Source: an uncultured Candidatus Saccharibacteria bacterium (GTDB taxonomy: Bacteria > Patescibacteriota > Saccharimonadia > Saccharimonadales > Saccharimonadaceae). From it: 52,711 bases of DNA. The DNA lies in NCBI GenBank assembly GCA_947302125.1, contig CAMYUL010000005.1, forward strand, positions 1 through 52,711, given 5' to 3'. This document shows positions 36,501 to 42,785 of the stretch, piece after piece (within the stretch, counting starts at the first letter, position 1; each line of letters begins with the position of its first letter). Below the pieces are notes generated by a model that saw only the letters and a list, made by a program, of their open reading frames with translations, had not been told where the DNA came from and ran no database searches. The translations under genes and the position numbers were made by a program.

Positions 36501-36564
36501 AGGCGAAGGTAGTCAGAGCTAGAAACACTCGAAAATATGTGTTCCTCCACAAACTCCAACTCAT
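33520..36564 (-). CDS. Large secreted surface protein with two FISUMP and several InlB-type repeats
   Basis: The 1014-residue protein has a signal peptide ending near VFAED. The shared secreted beta-domain is at about 40-190 (GYGYGYSID, ending SNTFMITATI). An InlB-like repeat follows (FSRPGYGFAGWNTRADG), then FISUMP domain 1 (about 290-525: DGKCWMVENM, ICPAGWRLPTG, FSIRCIAN). Two or three further InlB repeats come next (about 530-790: HYEANGGTGSMPN, TYDANGGSGAPNP, YQGNGADAG). FISUMP domain 2 ends the protein (DNHCWMTENL, LCPAGWRLPT, FAVRCIAQT). The frame is open 27 codons upstream, but ATG 36564 lies 6 nt after a -10 box and precedes the signal peptide properly. It is divergent from the 36767-41408 locus. 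Confidence 0.9.
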   Translation of the reverse strand: MSWSLWRNTYFRVFLALTTFAFMALFFDVKTVFAEDDISMSFSSATISLDIAPGQFDSGYKDFSVSTTNSAGYTVTMSTVGPSSALTTTTVGNSSSIPTYTFPSGVDKMPASSAGYGYGYSIDDGAYYSPVPDPLIGDIRLFSESANGTYTYKLTFGVKPALDITADTYSNTFMITATINNAPACPPDHICYKGNGDDGTGTMPNQSASSNSSVMLTPPNFSRPGYGFAGWNTRADGTGTDYGAGETITTDDLSSLGLILYAKWIRSTTIMQNWTGCSSMSIGDVIALKDFRDDNSYAVAKLADGKCWMVENMRIDPSRAKISTANTNSPTNAFLEQAPSSASTNTMCTDDTAACVNIVSYNLNNMNRGLVPTPDVNTSAGSWYTYGGAYNWYTATAGNGTYDMASGSASGDICPAGWRLPTGNNGGDLQALNSAANSGNTRSDSKLRKYPLNFAYSGDYNGGTTTGRGFQGRFWSATANSIEKSYRGGYSSNTVTFINNTWNKWDGFSIRCIANNNNPSVTGNIHYEANGGTGSMPNTTNVDLYSTAAAANAFTHGDGLSFNGWNTKANGTGVAVADEDLVAEAAAAEQIGSGGTLTLYAMWGTFGHLTYDANGGSGAPNPVTKAGEDSWTFTVSGAILTKLDHTFLGWSTDPTATTADYAPGSTFTTTNPDNILYAVWKADECEAGQVCYQGNGADAGSSIKHSVSSGATIVLNSPNYSRNGYGFAGWNTAADGTGTDYGPNQSFTVGDVSQNGTVLYAKWIASAGNLQNWNGCSSMLVGDSTALTDVRDSNTYTVTKLQDNHCWMTENLRLIPSTANINTANTNSPTQDFIRGAPQSMSSTQMCKDNNSECIDKIVFDSNNLDRTLSASPNANNNISSWYSYGVLYNWYTATAGNGTYSVASGDASGDLCPAGWRLPTAGNNGEYKAMNAAVNGGSTSNSSGLMTFPANFIYSGDHNTNDDAGRGTYTRLWSSTASDANSTYRMGIQSNNVTPVRAWNKWTAFAVRCIAQT

Positions 36565-36570
36565 GTGACC

Positions 36571-36576
36571 ATTATA
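36571..36576 (-). promoter_or_regulatory. Extended -10 promoter, leaderless geometry
   Basis: On the minus strand TATAAT preceded by TTATGC ends 6 nt before the ATG at 36564. Confidence 0.6.
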
Positions 36577-36691
36577 GCATAAACGCCATGATTTTTGTGA
36601 AAAAAATAAGCGTTTTTTTATCTTTTTTTGCGGCTTTTTCCACAAGCATTTTCCAGCCTCACTTTTTTGTGGGGAATTTTACAAAAAACTA

Positions 36692-36720
36692 TTGACATAA
36701 GCAGTTTTGTGCTGTACAAT
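36692..36720 (+). promoter_or_regulatory. -35/-10 promoter of the first small secreted protein
   Basis: Consensus TTGACA (36692-36697), a 17-nt spacer and TACAAT (36715-36720). A leader of about 40 nt follows. It contains a block (GTCATAT, then TAAATAAACA) that is also found in the leader of the paralogue at 37684. Confidence 0.65.
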
Positions 36721-36766
36721 GTAAGTACAAAAAGTCATATATTGTAAATAAACAGGGATAAACAAA

Positions 36767-37471
36767 ATGTCCAAAACAAAAACTCTATCATTGGGTCTTG
36801 GTGCAATCGTGGCAGTCGGTGCTGCAATTTTGCCAATGACCGCCTATGCGGACAATGAGCCAACGAGCGAGGCATATGTTGATATCAACGTTAATGTATC
36901 CACCGTTCTCAGCATGACGCTTAATACGCATTCGGTAGCTGCTGCTGGCGGTAGCACTGGCGCCTACGTCTGCGACACTACCGCAACGCCTAATTGTTCC
37001 GGCGTCTCTCAGGTTGCAGCTATTGAGATGTTGCCGAACTCCGTTGACCTTACAACTATGTATACCGACGTTTCTGTCAGCACTAATAGCGCCGCTGGTT
37101 TTACTCTTACCTTGATTGATTCCGACGACAACAATAACTTAGTTAATGCTAACAGTGATACTATCAATGCTATCTCTTCCAAGCCGGCCGCTGGCAGCAA
37201 CGCTGGTTGGGCAGTGTCTGTTAATGCTACTGACGTCTGGAATAAGGTTCCAAAGAACGCTGGCGCCGTTGATCCAGCTGAGCAGCCACTTGTCATCGAG
37301 AACTACACTCCAGCTACCCCATCTACCACCGTCGGCCGCGTCAATACTGTTCACTACGGCGTAGCCACTTCGGACACTCAGCCAACTGGCACCTACACCG
37401 ACACTGTTGTCTACACTGCAACTGTCAATGGTAGCGGCTCCTCCTCCTCCTCCTCACAGCAATCCCAATAG
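36767..37471 (+). CDS. Small secreted WxL-like beta-domain protein
   Basis: The 234-residue protein has a classical signal peptide (cleavage after AYA, about residue 28). The mature part is essentially one beta-rich domain. Landmarks are DINVNVSTVLSMTL, VSVSTNSAAGFTLTL, NAGWAVSV and a GTYTDTVVYTATVN ending, followed by a Ser/Gln tail. The N-terminal domains of the FISUMP proteins share these landmarks. The layout (small secreted protein followed by DUF916-like genes) recalls Gram-positive WxL loci. Homology to the WxL domain is not demonstrated. It has a strong consensus promoter, so it may be abundant. Confidence 0.8.
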   Translation: MSKTKTLSLGLGAIVAVGAAILPMTAYADNEPTSEAYVDINVNVSTVLSMTLNTHSVAAAGGSTGAYVCDTTATPNCSGVSQVAAIEMLPNSVDLTTMYTDVSVSTNSAAGFTLTLIDSDDNNNLVNANSDTINAISSKPAAGSNAGWAVSVNATDVWNKVPKNAGAVDPAEQPLVIENYTPATPSTTVGRVNTVHYGVATSDTQPTGTYTDTVVYTATVNGSGSSSSSSQQSQ

Positions 37472-37503
37472 TCCACGTTTACAATATTAAACAATATATG
37501 GCA

Positions 37504-37535
37504 AGCCACCGTTTCTATCCCGCGGTGGCTTTCTT
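37504..37535 (+). terminator. Terminator of the first small secreted protein gene
   Basis: AGCCACCG pairs with CGGTGGCT, followed by a TTCTT tail. Confidence 0.75.
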
Positions 37536-37597
37536 GTACCCCAGTTTTATTGTGGAAAACTTGGTCAAAATTCTTATGAAAATCTTCAAAAAAACTA

Positions 37598-37626
37598 TTG
37601 ACTTAGCATTAGCGTTGTAATATAAT
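37598..37626 (+). promoter_or_regulatory. -35/-10 promoter of the second small secreted protein
   Basis: TTGACT (37598-37603), exactly 17 nt, then TATAAT (37621-37626). The leader shares a block with that of 36767 and ends in an AGAAAGGA-type RBS. Confidence 0.65.
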
Positions 37627-37683
37627 AAGAATCACAAAGGTCATATAAATAAACATATCAAAACAAAGAAAGGAAAATTTATT

Positions 37684-38328
37684 ATGTCCAAAAGTACTAA
37701 AGTTATTGCCGCTCTCGGCGTAGTAGCAGGTCTTGGTGTTGCTGCTCTTCCAGCATTCACTTATGCTACCTCCACTGTTGCTGGTCAGGTAACTCTTAGC
37801 GTCGACGTTAGCGAAGCTATTGCTATGACCATTCTTGGTAATGGCGATGGCGGCACTGCAGGTGTTGACGTATACACTCCAACTGGTGCTGATGTTATTG
37901 ATGGCCACAATATTGGTACACTCTATGATTCATCCAGCCTTCAAACTTCTTCTTCCACTGTAAGCTTGCTTCCAAACGCTGCAGATACCACTACGGCGAC
38001 TTCCGCTGTCACGGTCTACACTAACGCTGCTGGTGGCTACACTTTAACCGTTAAGGATGCAGATGCTACTACCGCTCTCTCTGACGGTGCTGGTCACACT
38101 ATTCCAGCTGGCGCTACTATCACCGCTGGTACCGCTGCTTGGGGTTATAAGGGTGGCTCCGTAACGAACTTTGCAGCTATCTCTGCAACTGAAGCTACAG
38201 TTTACTCTCAGAATGCTCCAACTTCTGGTGGTCAAACTACTAACATGACCTACGGTGTTTCTACCGCTTCCGATCAGGCAACTGGTACTTACACTGATAC
38301 CATCATCTACACTGCTACAACTAACTAA
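37684..38328 (+). CDS. Small secreted WxL-like beta-domain protein, paralogue
   Basis: The 214-residue paralogue of the preceding protein has a signal peptide (cleavage near TYA) and a single domain with LSVDVSEAIAMTI, VTVYTNAAGGYTLTV, AAWGYKGG, NMTYGVSTASDQ and a terminal GTYTDTIIYTATTN. It lacks the Ser/Gln tail and ends right after the last strand. It has its own strong promoter and terminator, so it is expressed as a single gene. It may be a major surface or secreted subunit, which is inference from promoter strength and gene context. Confidence 0.8.
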   Translation: MSKSTKVIAALGVVAGLGVAALPAFTYATSTVAGQVTLSVDVSEAIAMTILGNGDGGTAGVDVYTPTGADVIDGHNIGTLYDSSSLQTSSSTVSLLPNAADTTTATSAVTVYTNAAGGYTLTVKDADATTALSDGAGHTIPAGATITAGTAAWGYKGGSVTNFAAISATEATVYSQNAPTSGGQTTNMTYGVSTASDQATGTYTDTIIYTATTN

Positions 38329-38345
38329 TTTAGCTAAGTAGAGAT

Positions 38346-38370
38346 AAGCCCCTCACGCGAGGGGCTTTTT
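38346..38370 (+). terminator. Terminator of the second small secreted protein gene
   Basis: A 9-bp perfect stem AAGCCCCTC with GAGGGGCTT, a 4-nt loop and T5. Confidence 0.92.
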
Positions 38371-38428
38371 GGTGTCTTGGCTCCAAAATCTTAAAAATCA
38401 AGTCTTGCAAACGCCAAATGCCTCGTGT

Positions 38429-38434
38429 ATAATA
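38429..38434 (+). promoter_or_regulatory. -10 promoter of the DUF916-like gene pair (with leader)
   Basis: TATAAT preceded by CGTG lies 20 nt before the ATG at 38455. AGGAGG lies within the short leader. Confidence 0.55.
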
Positions 38435-38454
38435 GACGCATAACAAGGAGGTTA

Positions 38455-39453
38455 ATGGCTAAAAAAATAAAACTTATTCTTGCTGCTTTTCTCATGGCAT
38501 TAACAGTAGGAATTTTTACAACTAATACCGCATTTGCAGAGGATGGAGGATACGAGAAAGCTCCTATTCACCTACAAGTCTCCCCTGCAAAGCTCAAAGT
38601 TTCTATTAAGCCAGGCTCTTCATATGTAGGTACTATGAAGGTTATGAATGTTGGCGCTAGGCCATTTGACTATGAGGTCAATGCTACACCATACAGCGTT
38701 TCTGGTGAGGAATATAATCCAAATTACACTGCTGAGGCTACTTATTCTCAGATGTCACAGTGGATCACTTTTGACAAGAAGACTCAAAAGGGCACGTTGC
38801 AGCCAGAACAGATCGTAGACGTCACCTTTACGGTGAATGTTCCAAACGATGTTCCTGCCGGTGGTCAGTACGCTGCCATTATGGCGCAGACCAGCTCTGG
38901 TAACGCCGAAGATGCCAATATTAAGACTATTCACCGTGTTGGTATGATTCTTTATGCATCTGTCCCAGGCGAGACTCGGGAATGCGCCGAAATCACAAAA
39001 AATACTGTTAACAGCTTTTATTTTAACCCTCCTATTACGGTTTCATCTCTTGTAAAGAACTGTGGTAATATCGAACAAACTGCAACCTATACCGTCAAGA
39101 TGTATCCACTATTTTCTAACGAAGCCGTATTCTCTAATGAGGAAAACCCAGCAACCTTAGACATCTATCCAGATACCTCTAGATTCAACTCTATTTCTTG
39201 GGACGGTGCTCCAAGAATCGGTATCTTCAAGGTCACCCAGATCGTCGACTTTGGTGGCAGCAGCGAGAACAGAGAGGTTACTAAGTATGTCCTAATCTGT
39301 CCACTCTGGCTACTATTTGTCATTATCGCCCTAATCTTCTTCATTATTTTCTGGCTAGTCTCTCGTGCTAGAGATCGCAAGAGGGGAAGAAGCGCCGCTG
39401 CCGGCAGATCGGGCAAAGAAAGTAATTCTGATAAAGAGAAGGAGGAAAAATAA
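38455..39453 (+). CDS. DUF916-like membrane-anchored surface protein
   Basis: The 332-residue protein has a signal peptide (to about AFAED), an Ig-like DUF916-type domain (about 35-165: IHLQVSPAKLKVSIKPGS, VMNVGARPFDYEV, QWITFD, DVPAGGQYAAIM), a second beta-domain (about 165-275), and one C-terminal membrane helix (about 280-303) with a basic cytoplasmic tail. This is the layout of the DUF916/DUF3324 proteins that accompany WxL proteins in Gram-positives. The AGGAGG at 38447-38452 supports the ATG at 38455 over an upstream in-frame codon. The stop overlaps the next start as TAATG. Confidence 0.8.
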   Translation: MAKKIKLILAAFLMALTVGIFTTNTAFAEDGGYEKAPIHLQVSPAKLKVSIKPGSSYVGTMKVMNVGARPFDYEVNATPYSVSGEEYNPNYTAEATYSQMSQWITFDKKTQKGTLQPEQIVDVTFTVNVPNDVPAGGQYAAIMAQTSSGNAEDANIKTIHRVGMILYASVPGETRECAEITKNTVNSFYFNPPITVSSLVKNCGNIEQTATYTVKMYPLFSNEAVFSNEENPATLDIYPDTSRFNSISWDGAPRIGIFKVTQIVDFGGSSENREVTKYVLICPLWLLFVIIALIFFIIFWLVSRARDRKRGRSAAAGRSGKESNSDKEKEEK

Positions 39454-40415
39454 TGTATAAGAAAATTATTGCGGCTGCTATCGCCGTCACCGGAGTTGTT
39501 GCTCCGCTAGCCAACGTCAATAACGTCTATGCAGAAGAGCCTACTGCTACTAGCTCCGCTGCTAGCTCCTGGATTCAGGTTTCACCGGTATCTAGCCGTG
39601 TTACCTTGAAGCCAGACACCGCACTAGATTACTCAATGATTGTTTCCAACATCGGCGAGGATGAGTTCAAATTCAGCACATACACTGCTCCATACTCCGT
39701 CGTCGACGAGGATTACAACGTTAGCTTCGCTAATGAGACTAACCGCACTCAGCTATCCCGCTGGATTCAGTTCATTAATGATGATGGTTCTTTGACTGAT
39801 AAGTACACCGGCTCCATTCCAGCCGGCGAGAAGAAGACTGTCAATTATCGCATTACCGTTCCAGCAGATATCCCTGCTGGCGGTCAGTACGCCACTATCT
39901 TTGCTCAAACCGAGCCAGAAGATACTAATAGTAGCGCCTCCGGTATTAAGACTGTCTCTCGTATCGGCCTAGTCGTCTATGGTCGCACCAGTGGCGACAC
40001 TGAGGAGAAGGCAGAGATTGTTGACTTCCATATGGACCGTTTCCTAACTCAGGGTCCGGTCAAGGCGACTGCCCTTGTCAAGAACTCCGGTAATACTGAT
40101 TTTGAAGTCAAGTATGAATATACTGTCAATTCTATCGTCGGCAATGAGCTTTACCACAAGGAAGACGCTCAGAACGTACTCCCAGAGACTTCTCGCCGCA
40201 AAACTTACGAATGGGAAAACACTTCCATTATGGGCATCTTTAAGGCTACATTTAAGGTCTCCGCTCTTGGTGAAACTCGTGAAGAAACTCACCTTGTCAT
40301 CATTATGCCAATCTTCATGATTGTAATTGCAATTATCCTCTTGACAATTTTAACCATATGGATTATAATGATAGTCAGGAAGCGTAGAGAACGCAAATCT
40401 AGGCTCGTCGCTTAA
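39453..40415 (+). CDS. DUF916-like membrane-anchored surface protein, paralogue
   Basis: The 320-residue paralogue of the preceding protein has the same architecture: signal peptide (to about YAEE), first beta-domain (SWIQVSPVSSRVTLKPDT, RWIQFI, DIPAGGQYATIFAQ), second domain (about 165-275), a membrane helix (about 280-305) and a basic tail (RKRRERKSR). The two may form a heteromeric assembly. Translational coupling to the upstream gene supports this. Function by analogy would be holding or presenting the small WxL-like proteins at the cell surface. Confidence 0.8.
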   Translation: MYKKIIAAAIAVTGVVAPLANVNNVYAEEPTATSSAASSWIQVSPVSSRVTLKPDTALDYSMIVSNIGEDEFKFSTYTAPYSVVDEDYNVSFANETNRTQLSRWIQFINDDGSLTDKYTGSIPAGEKKTVNYRITVPADIPAGGQYATIFAQTEPEDTNSSASGIKTVSRIGLVVYGRTSGDTEEKAEIVDFHMDRFLTQGPVKATALVKNSGNTDFEVKYEYTVNSIVGNELYHKEDAQNVLPETSRRKTYEWENTSIMGIFKATFKVSALGETREETHLVIIMPIFMIVIAIILLTILTIWIIMIVRKRRERKSRLVA

Positions 40416-40496
40416 GAGGCGAATCTAAGATCAGCGTACTGCGAGCATAAGTCTACGCAAGCCAAAACAAAAACATTAAACAAGCGAGTGTAGAGT

Positions 40497-41408
40497 ATGC
40501 GAGTAAATAAAAAACAACTGCTTGGTTTTGGTGGCTTGGCCTTCGTCGTAGGCTTAACCACCATTGCCTACAATCTCCCAACAAGCGCTGTTTCCGTGGG
40601 TGGAGCCGTGGAAGTGCGTGTGGAGGTTTACAACATCAATCTCGAAACTGTCATTCAGTCGCCAGAAGATGGTGATATCGTAAGCGACAAGGATGTGACA
40701 TTTTCAGAGATGCATAGCCATGCGTCTAATGTTAAGTACTATTTGACGTATGTTGCTGAAGACGGTACCGAAACAGTACATGAGTTAACGGATCAAGAAA
40801 TCTCTGGTACCGATCTAACCGGTAGGACAGAATTCACCCTAGACCTAGACAATTATGGTGGCGCGGGTACCTATATCTTCCGTTCGGTTGCTACTAACGA
40901 TGATGGTGTCGTCAGGGAAGACGCCGTGCAATTCACTTATGCCAGATCAAGTGCTGATCAGGACGACGTGGTTGTAGACGGCGACAATAAGAAGATAGCC
41001 TTCCGTGTTTGCTATACCGCAGGTGTAGACAGACTCGTCTATCAAATCTTTGACAAGAACGGCAATCCTGTCTCAAACGAATATGAATACGAAATTCAGG
41101 ATACCGATTGTGGAGACTGTGTCGAAATTGAGATCCCATTAGAGGGCGATGATGCTCCGGATCTAAAAGAAGACGGTCAGTATACAGTCGTCATCAAGAG
41201 TTACGACGAGAACGGCAACCCTATCAGCACTAGCAGCGTTTACTTCGATTACGAAGCTAAACCTGATGATATTGATGTTCCGGATACTGGTTCTATCCTT
41301 AAGGCCCTAAACATTTCTAAAGCCGATTTTATGATCACGGGTTTGGTCGGCTTTACAATTATCAGTCTTATTTCTCTCTTCGTCATCAGAAGATCACACA
41401 AGAAATAA
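40497..41408 (+). CDS. Secreted two-domain protein with PDTG sorting-like C terminus
   Basis: The 303-residue protein has a signal peptide (about 1-32), two beta-rich Ig-like domains (about 45-150 and 155-265), and at the C terminus VPDTGS, a spacer, a hydrophobic helix and RRSHKK. This is the order of an LPXTG-type sortase signal, with Pro-Asp-Thr-Gly in place of the Pro-x-Thr-Gly core. No sortase gene is in the window. Three cysteines lie in the second domain (RVCYTAG and DCGDC). It follows the DUF916-like pair by 81 nt with no clear promoter, so it is probably co-transcribed and completes a WxL-like set. Confidence 0.8.
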   Translation: MRVNKKQLLGFGGLAFVVGLTTIAYNLPTSAVSVGGAVEVRVEVYNINLETVIQSPEDGDIVSDKDVTFSEMHSHASNVKYYLTYVAEDGTETVHELTDQEISGTDLTGRTEFTLDLDNYGGAGTYIFRSVATNDDGVVREDAVQFTYARSSADQDDVVVDGDNKKIAFRVCYTAGVDRLVYQIFDKNGNPVSNEYEYEIQDTDCGDCVEIEIPLEGDDAPDLKEDGQYTVVIKSYDENGNPISTSSVYFDYEAKPDDIDVPDTGSILKALNISKADFMITGLVGFTIISLISLFVIRRSHKK

Positions 41409-41451
41409 TCAACTAAACTAGAAAATTGTTTTTGGCTCACATCTTGTAATT

Positions 41452-41484
41452 AGCGGGCACTATGCGAGGAGTGCCCGCTTTTTT
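41452..41484 (+). terminator. Terminator of the DUF916/PDTG operon
   Basis: A 10-bp perfect stem AGCGGGCACT with AGTGCCCGCT, an 8-nt loop and a T run. Confidence 0.93.
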
Positions 41485-41529
41485 GTATTTTCAATAAAAT
41501 AAGCGCTTTTCTTTTCCAGGTAAGTGTGC

Positions 41530-41535
41530 TATAAT
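41530..41535 (+). promoter_or_regulatory. -10 promoter of the tRNA-Val/tRNA-Lys pair
   Basis: TATAAT preceded by GTGC lies 27 nt before tRNA-Val. Confidence 0.5.
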
Positions 41536-41562
41536 AACTCTCAGCTAAATCACGCCTGAAAT

Positions 41563-41639
41563 GGGCGGTTAGCTCAGTTGGCTAGAGCGCGTCTTTGACG
41601 TAGACGAGGTCACAGGTTCGACTCCTGTATCGCCCACCA
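41563..41639 (+). tRNA. tRNA-Val(GAC)
   Basis: Acceptor GGGCGGT pairs with ATCGCCC, the anticodon loop TTGACGT gives GAC, the T loop is TTCGACT, and discriminator A with encoded CCA follow. Confidence 0.96.
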
Positions 41640-41643
41640 ACTT

Positions 41644-41720
41644 GGGCCGGTAGCTCAGCTGGTTAGAGCACGGGCCTTTTAAGCCCGGTGTCGAGGGTTC
41701 GAGCCCCTCCCGGCTCACCA
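41644..41720 (+). tRNA. tRNA-Lys(UUU)
   Basis: Acceptor GGGCCGG pairs with CCGGCTC with one G-U, the anticodon loop CTTTTAA gives UUU, the T loop is TTCGAGC, and discriminator A with encoded CCA follow. It lies 4 nt after tRNA-Val. Confidence 0.96.
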
Positions 41721-41732
41721 GATTTAGCTATT

Positions 41733-41761
41733 AAGAAAGCCTGAAAAAGGCTTTCTTTTTT
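41733..41761 (+). terminator. Terminator of the tRNA pair
   Basis: AAGAAAGCC pairs with GGCTTTCTT around a 7-nt loop, followed by a T run. Confidence 0.9.
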
Positions 41762-41774
41762 TGACCATAGCCGT

Positions 41775-41780
41775 TATAAT
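41775..41780 (+). promoter_or_regulatory. -10 promoter, leaderless geometry
   Basis: TATAAT ends 6 nt before the ATG at 41787. Confidence 0.6.
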
Positions 41781-41786
41781 ATAAGC

Positions 41787-41987
41787 ATGAGTACTAAGAA
41801 ATCAACCAAGAAACCAGCGAAGAAATCCGCTGTCAAAAATACGAAAACCACAAAAAACAACAAATGCGCAAAATGCGCAAAGCCTAACAAGGCAGCGGGC
41901 CTTTTCCTTACTATTTTCTTTGGCGTAGCTGGTCTCGTCGTCGTAGCGTTACTTATCACTTGGGCCTGCCTCGGTTTCAATAAATAG
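41787..41987 (+). CDS. Small Lys-rich single-helix membrane protein
   Basis: The 66-residue protein has a Lys-rich cytoplasmic half (about 1-36) with a CAKCAK pair that could bind metal or form a disulfide, and then one membrane helix (about 37-62). I do not recognise it. The -10 spacing and the closely following co-directional gene (9 nt) support it as real. It could be a small regulator or anchor for its membrane neighbour. Confidence 0.65.
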   Translation: MSTKKSTKKPAKKSAVKNTKTTKNNKCAKCAKPNKAAGLFLTIFFGVAGLVVVALLITWACLGFNK

Positions 41988-41995
41988 GAGGAATC

Positions 41996-42595
41996 ATGCA
42001 AGCATTACAAAAGAAATTAAAAGGCTTGATCAACGCTAGTATTGGCGCATCGGTCATTTTCTTAATTTTAGGAATATTCCTAATTGCCTTTCCAGCTGGG
42101 TTCTTAAATATCTTGCGCTGGACCATCGCCATCATCAGTCTTGGCGCCGGTATTTGGATCGTTGCATCCGAATTTAGCCGCCGCACCATCTCGCCGATGT
42201 TTGGCTTAACCACCCTCGGCGTTATCCTAATCACTATTGGCTTGATCTTTGCGATCAATCCTGGTGCTACCGGAATTTTCGCCATCGTACTTGGTGTCTG
42301 GTTTATCGTCAGCGCTATCGCTGGTTTGCGCTTTTCCGTCGCCCTCTCCGGCAACGCCGCGCTCACTTCATCAATCCTCGCGATCTTGTCATTCATCTGT
42401 GGCCTACTCCTCATCATGAATCCATGGGGCGGTGCCGTCGATATCGCAATCTTGATGGGTATCATCATGGTTATCTACGCCATTTCTTGTTTGATCGACA
42501 CAGTAGTTCTGAAGAACAACTTAAAAGACCTCTCCAAAGCTTTCAAGAAGTACGCTAAGAAAATTGAAGAAGCCGAAGTTGTCAAGAAAAAGTAA
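41996..42595 (+). CDS. HdeD/DUF308-family membrane protein
   Basis: The 199-residue protein has six short membrane segments in pairs, with the GAGIWIVASEF and LGVWFIVSAIAGLR repeats that mark the HdeD/DUF308 family. HdeD is linked to acid resistance in enterobacteria, but the role here is unknown. An AGGAGG lies just before the ATG. The last codons form part of the 5' arm of the large palindrome that follows. Confidence 0.82.
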   Translation: MQALQKKLKGLINASIGASVIFLILGIFLIAFPAGFLNILRWTIAIISLGAGIWIVASEFSRRTISPMFGLTTLGVILITIGLIFAINPGATGIFAIVLGVWFIVSAIAGLRFSVALSGNAALTSSILAILSFICGLLLIMNPWGGAVDIAILMGIIMVIYAISCLIDTVVLKNNLKDLSKAFKKYAKKIEEAEVVKKK

Positions 42596-42728
42596 TACTA
42601 CTGTATTATTGACGCATAATGAGATTTAGACCAGATTTGTGAGTGTAAAAATTACAACACGTATGTGTTGTAATTTTTATCTACGAACAAGTCCAAGCGT
42701 CAATAATACAGTAGTATTACTTTTTCTT
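42584..42728. repeat. 145-bp nested perfect palindrome
   Basis: Outer arms of 32 bp (42584-42615 and 42697-42728) are perfectly complementary. They enclose 81 nt, which itself holds a 15-bp perfect hairpin (TAAAAATTACAACAC with GTGTTGTAATTTTTA, 42646-42679, loop GTAT). The outer 5' arm overlaps the DUF308 stop codon. It may end in terminator fashion (T5 at 42721-42725), but its size and nesting exceed what termination needs. It fills most of the 42596-42785 gap. Confidence 0.9.
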
Positions 42729-42771
42729 CATCCTCCAGTGATACGGTATTGCTTTTTCTCAATAACTAGGG

Positions 42772-42777
42772 TATAAT
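42772..42777 (+). promoter_or_regulatory. -10 promoter for typA, leaderless geometry
   Basis: TATAAT ends 8 nt before the typA ATG. Confidence 0.55.
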
Positions 42778-42785
42778 ATATCTTT

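Noticed and set aside
42584-42728. Insertion sequence or transposon end
   Set aside because: No transposase gene or target duplication is visible. The element is fully accounted for by nested inverted repeats.
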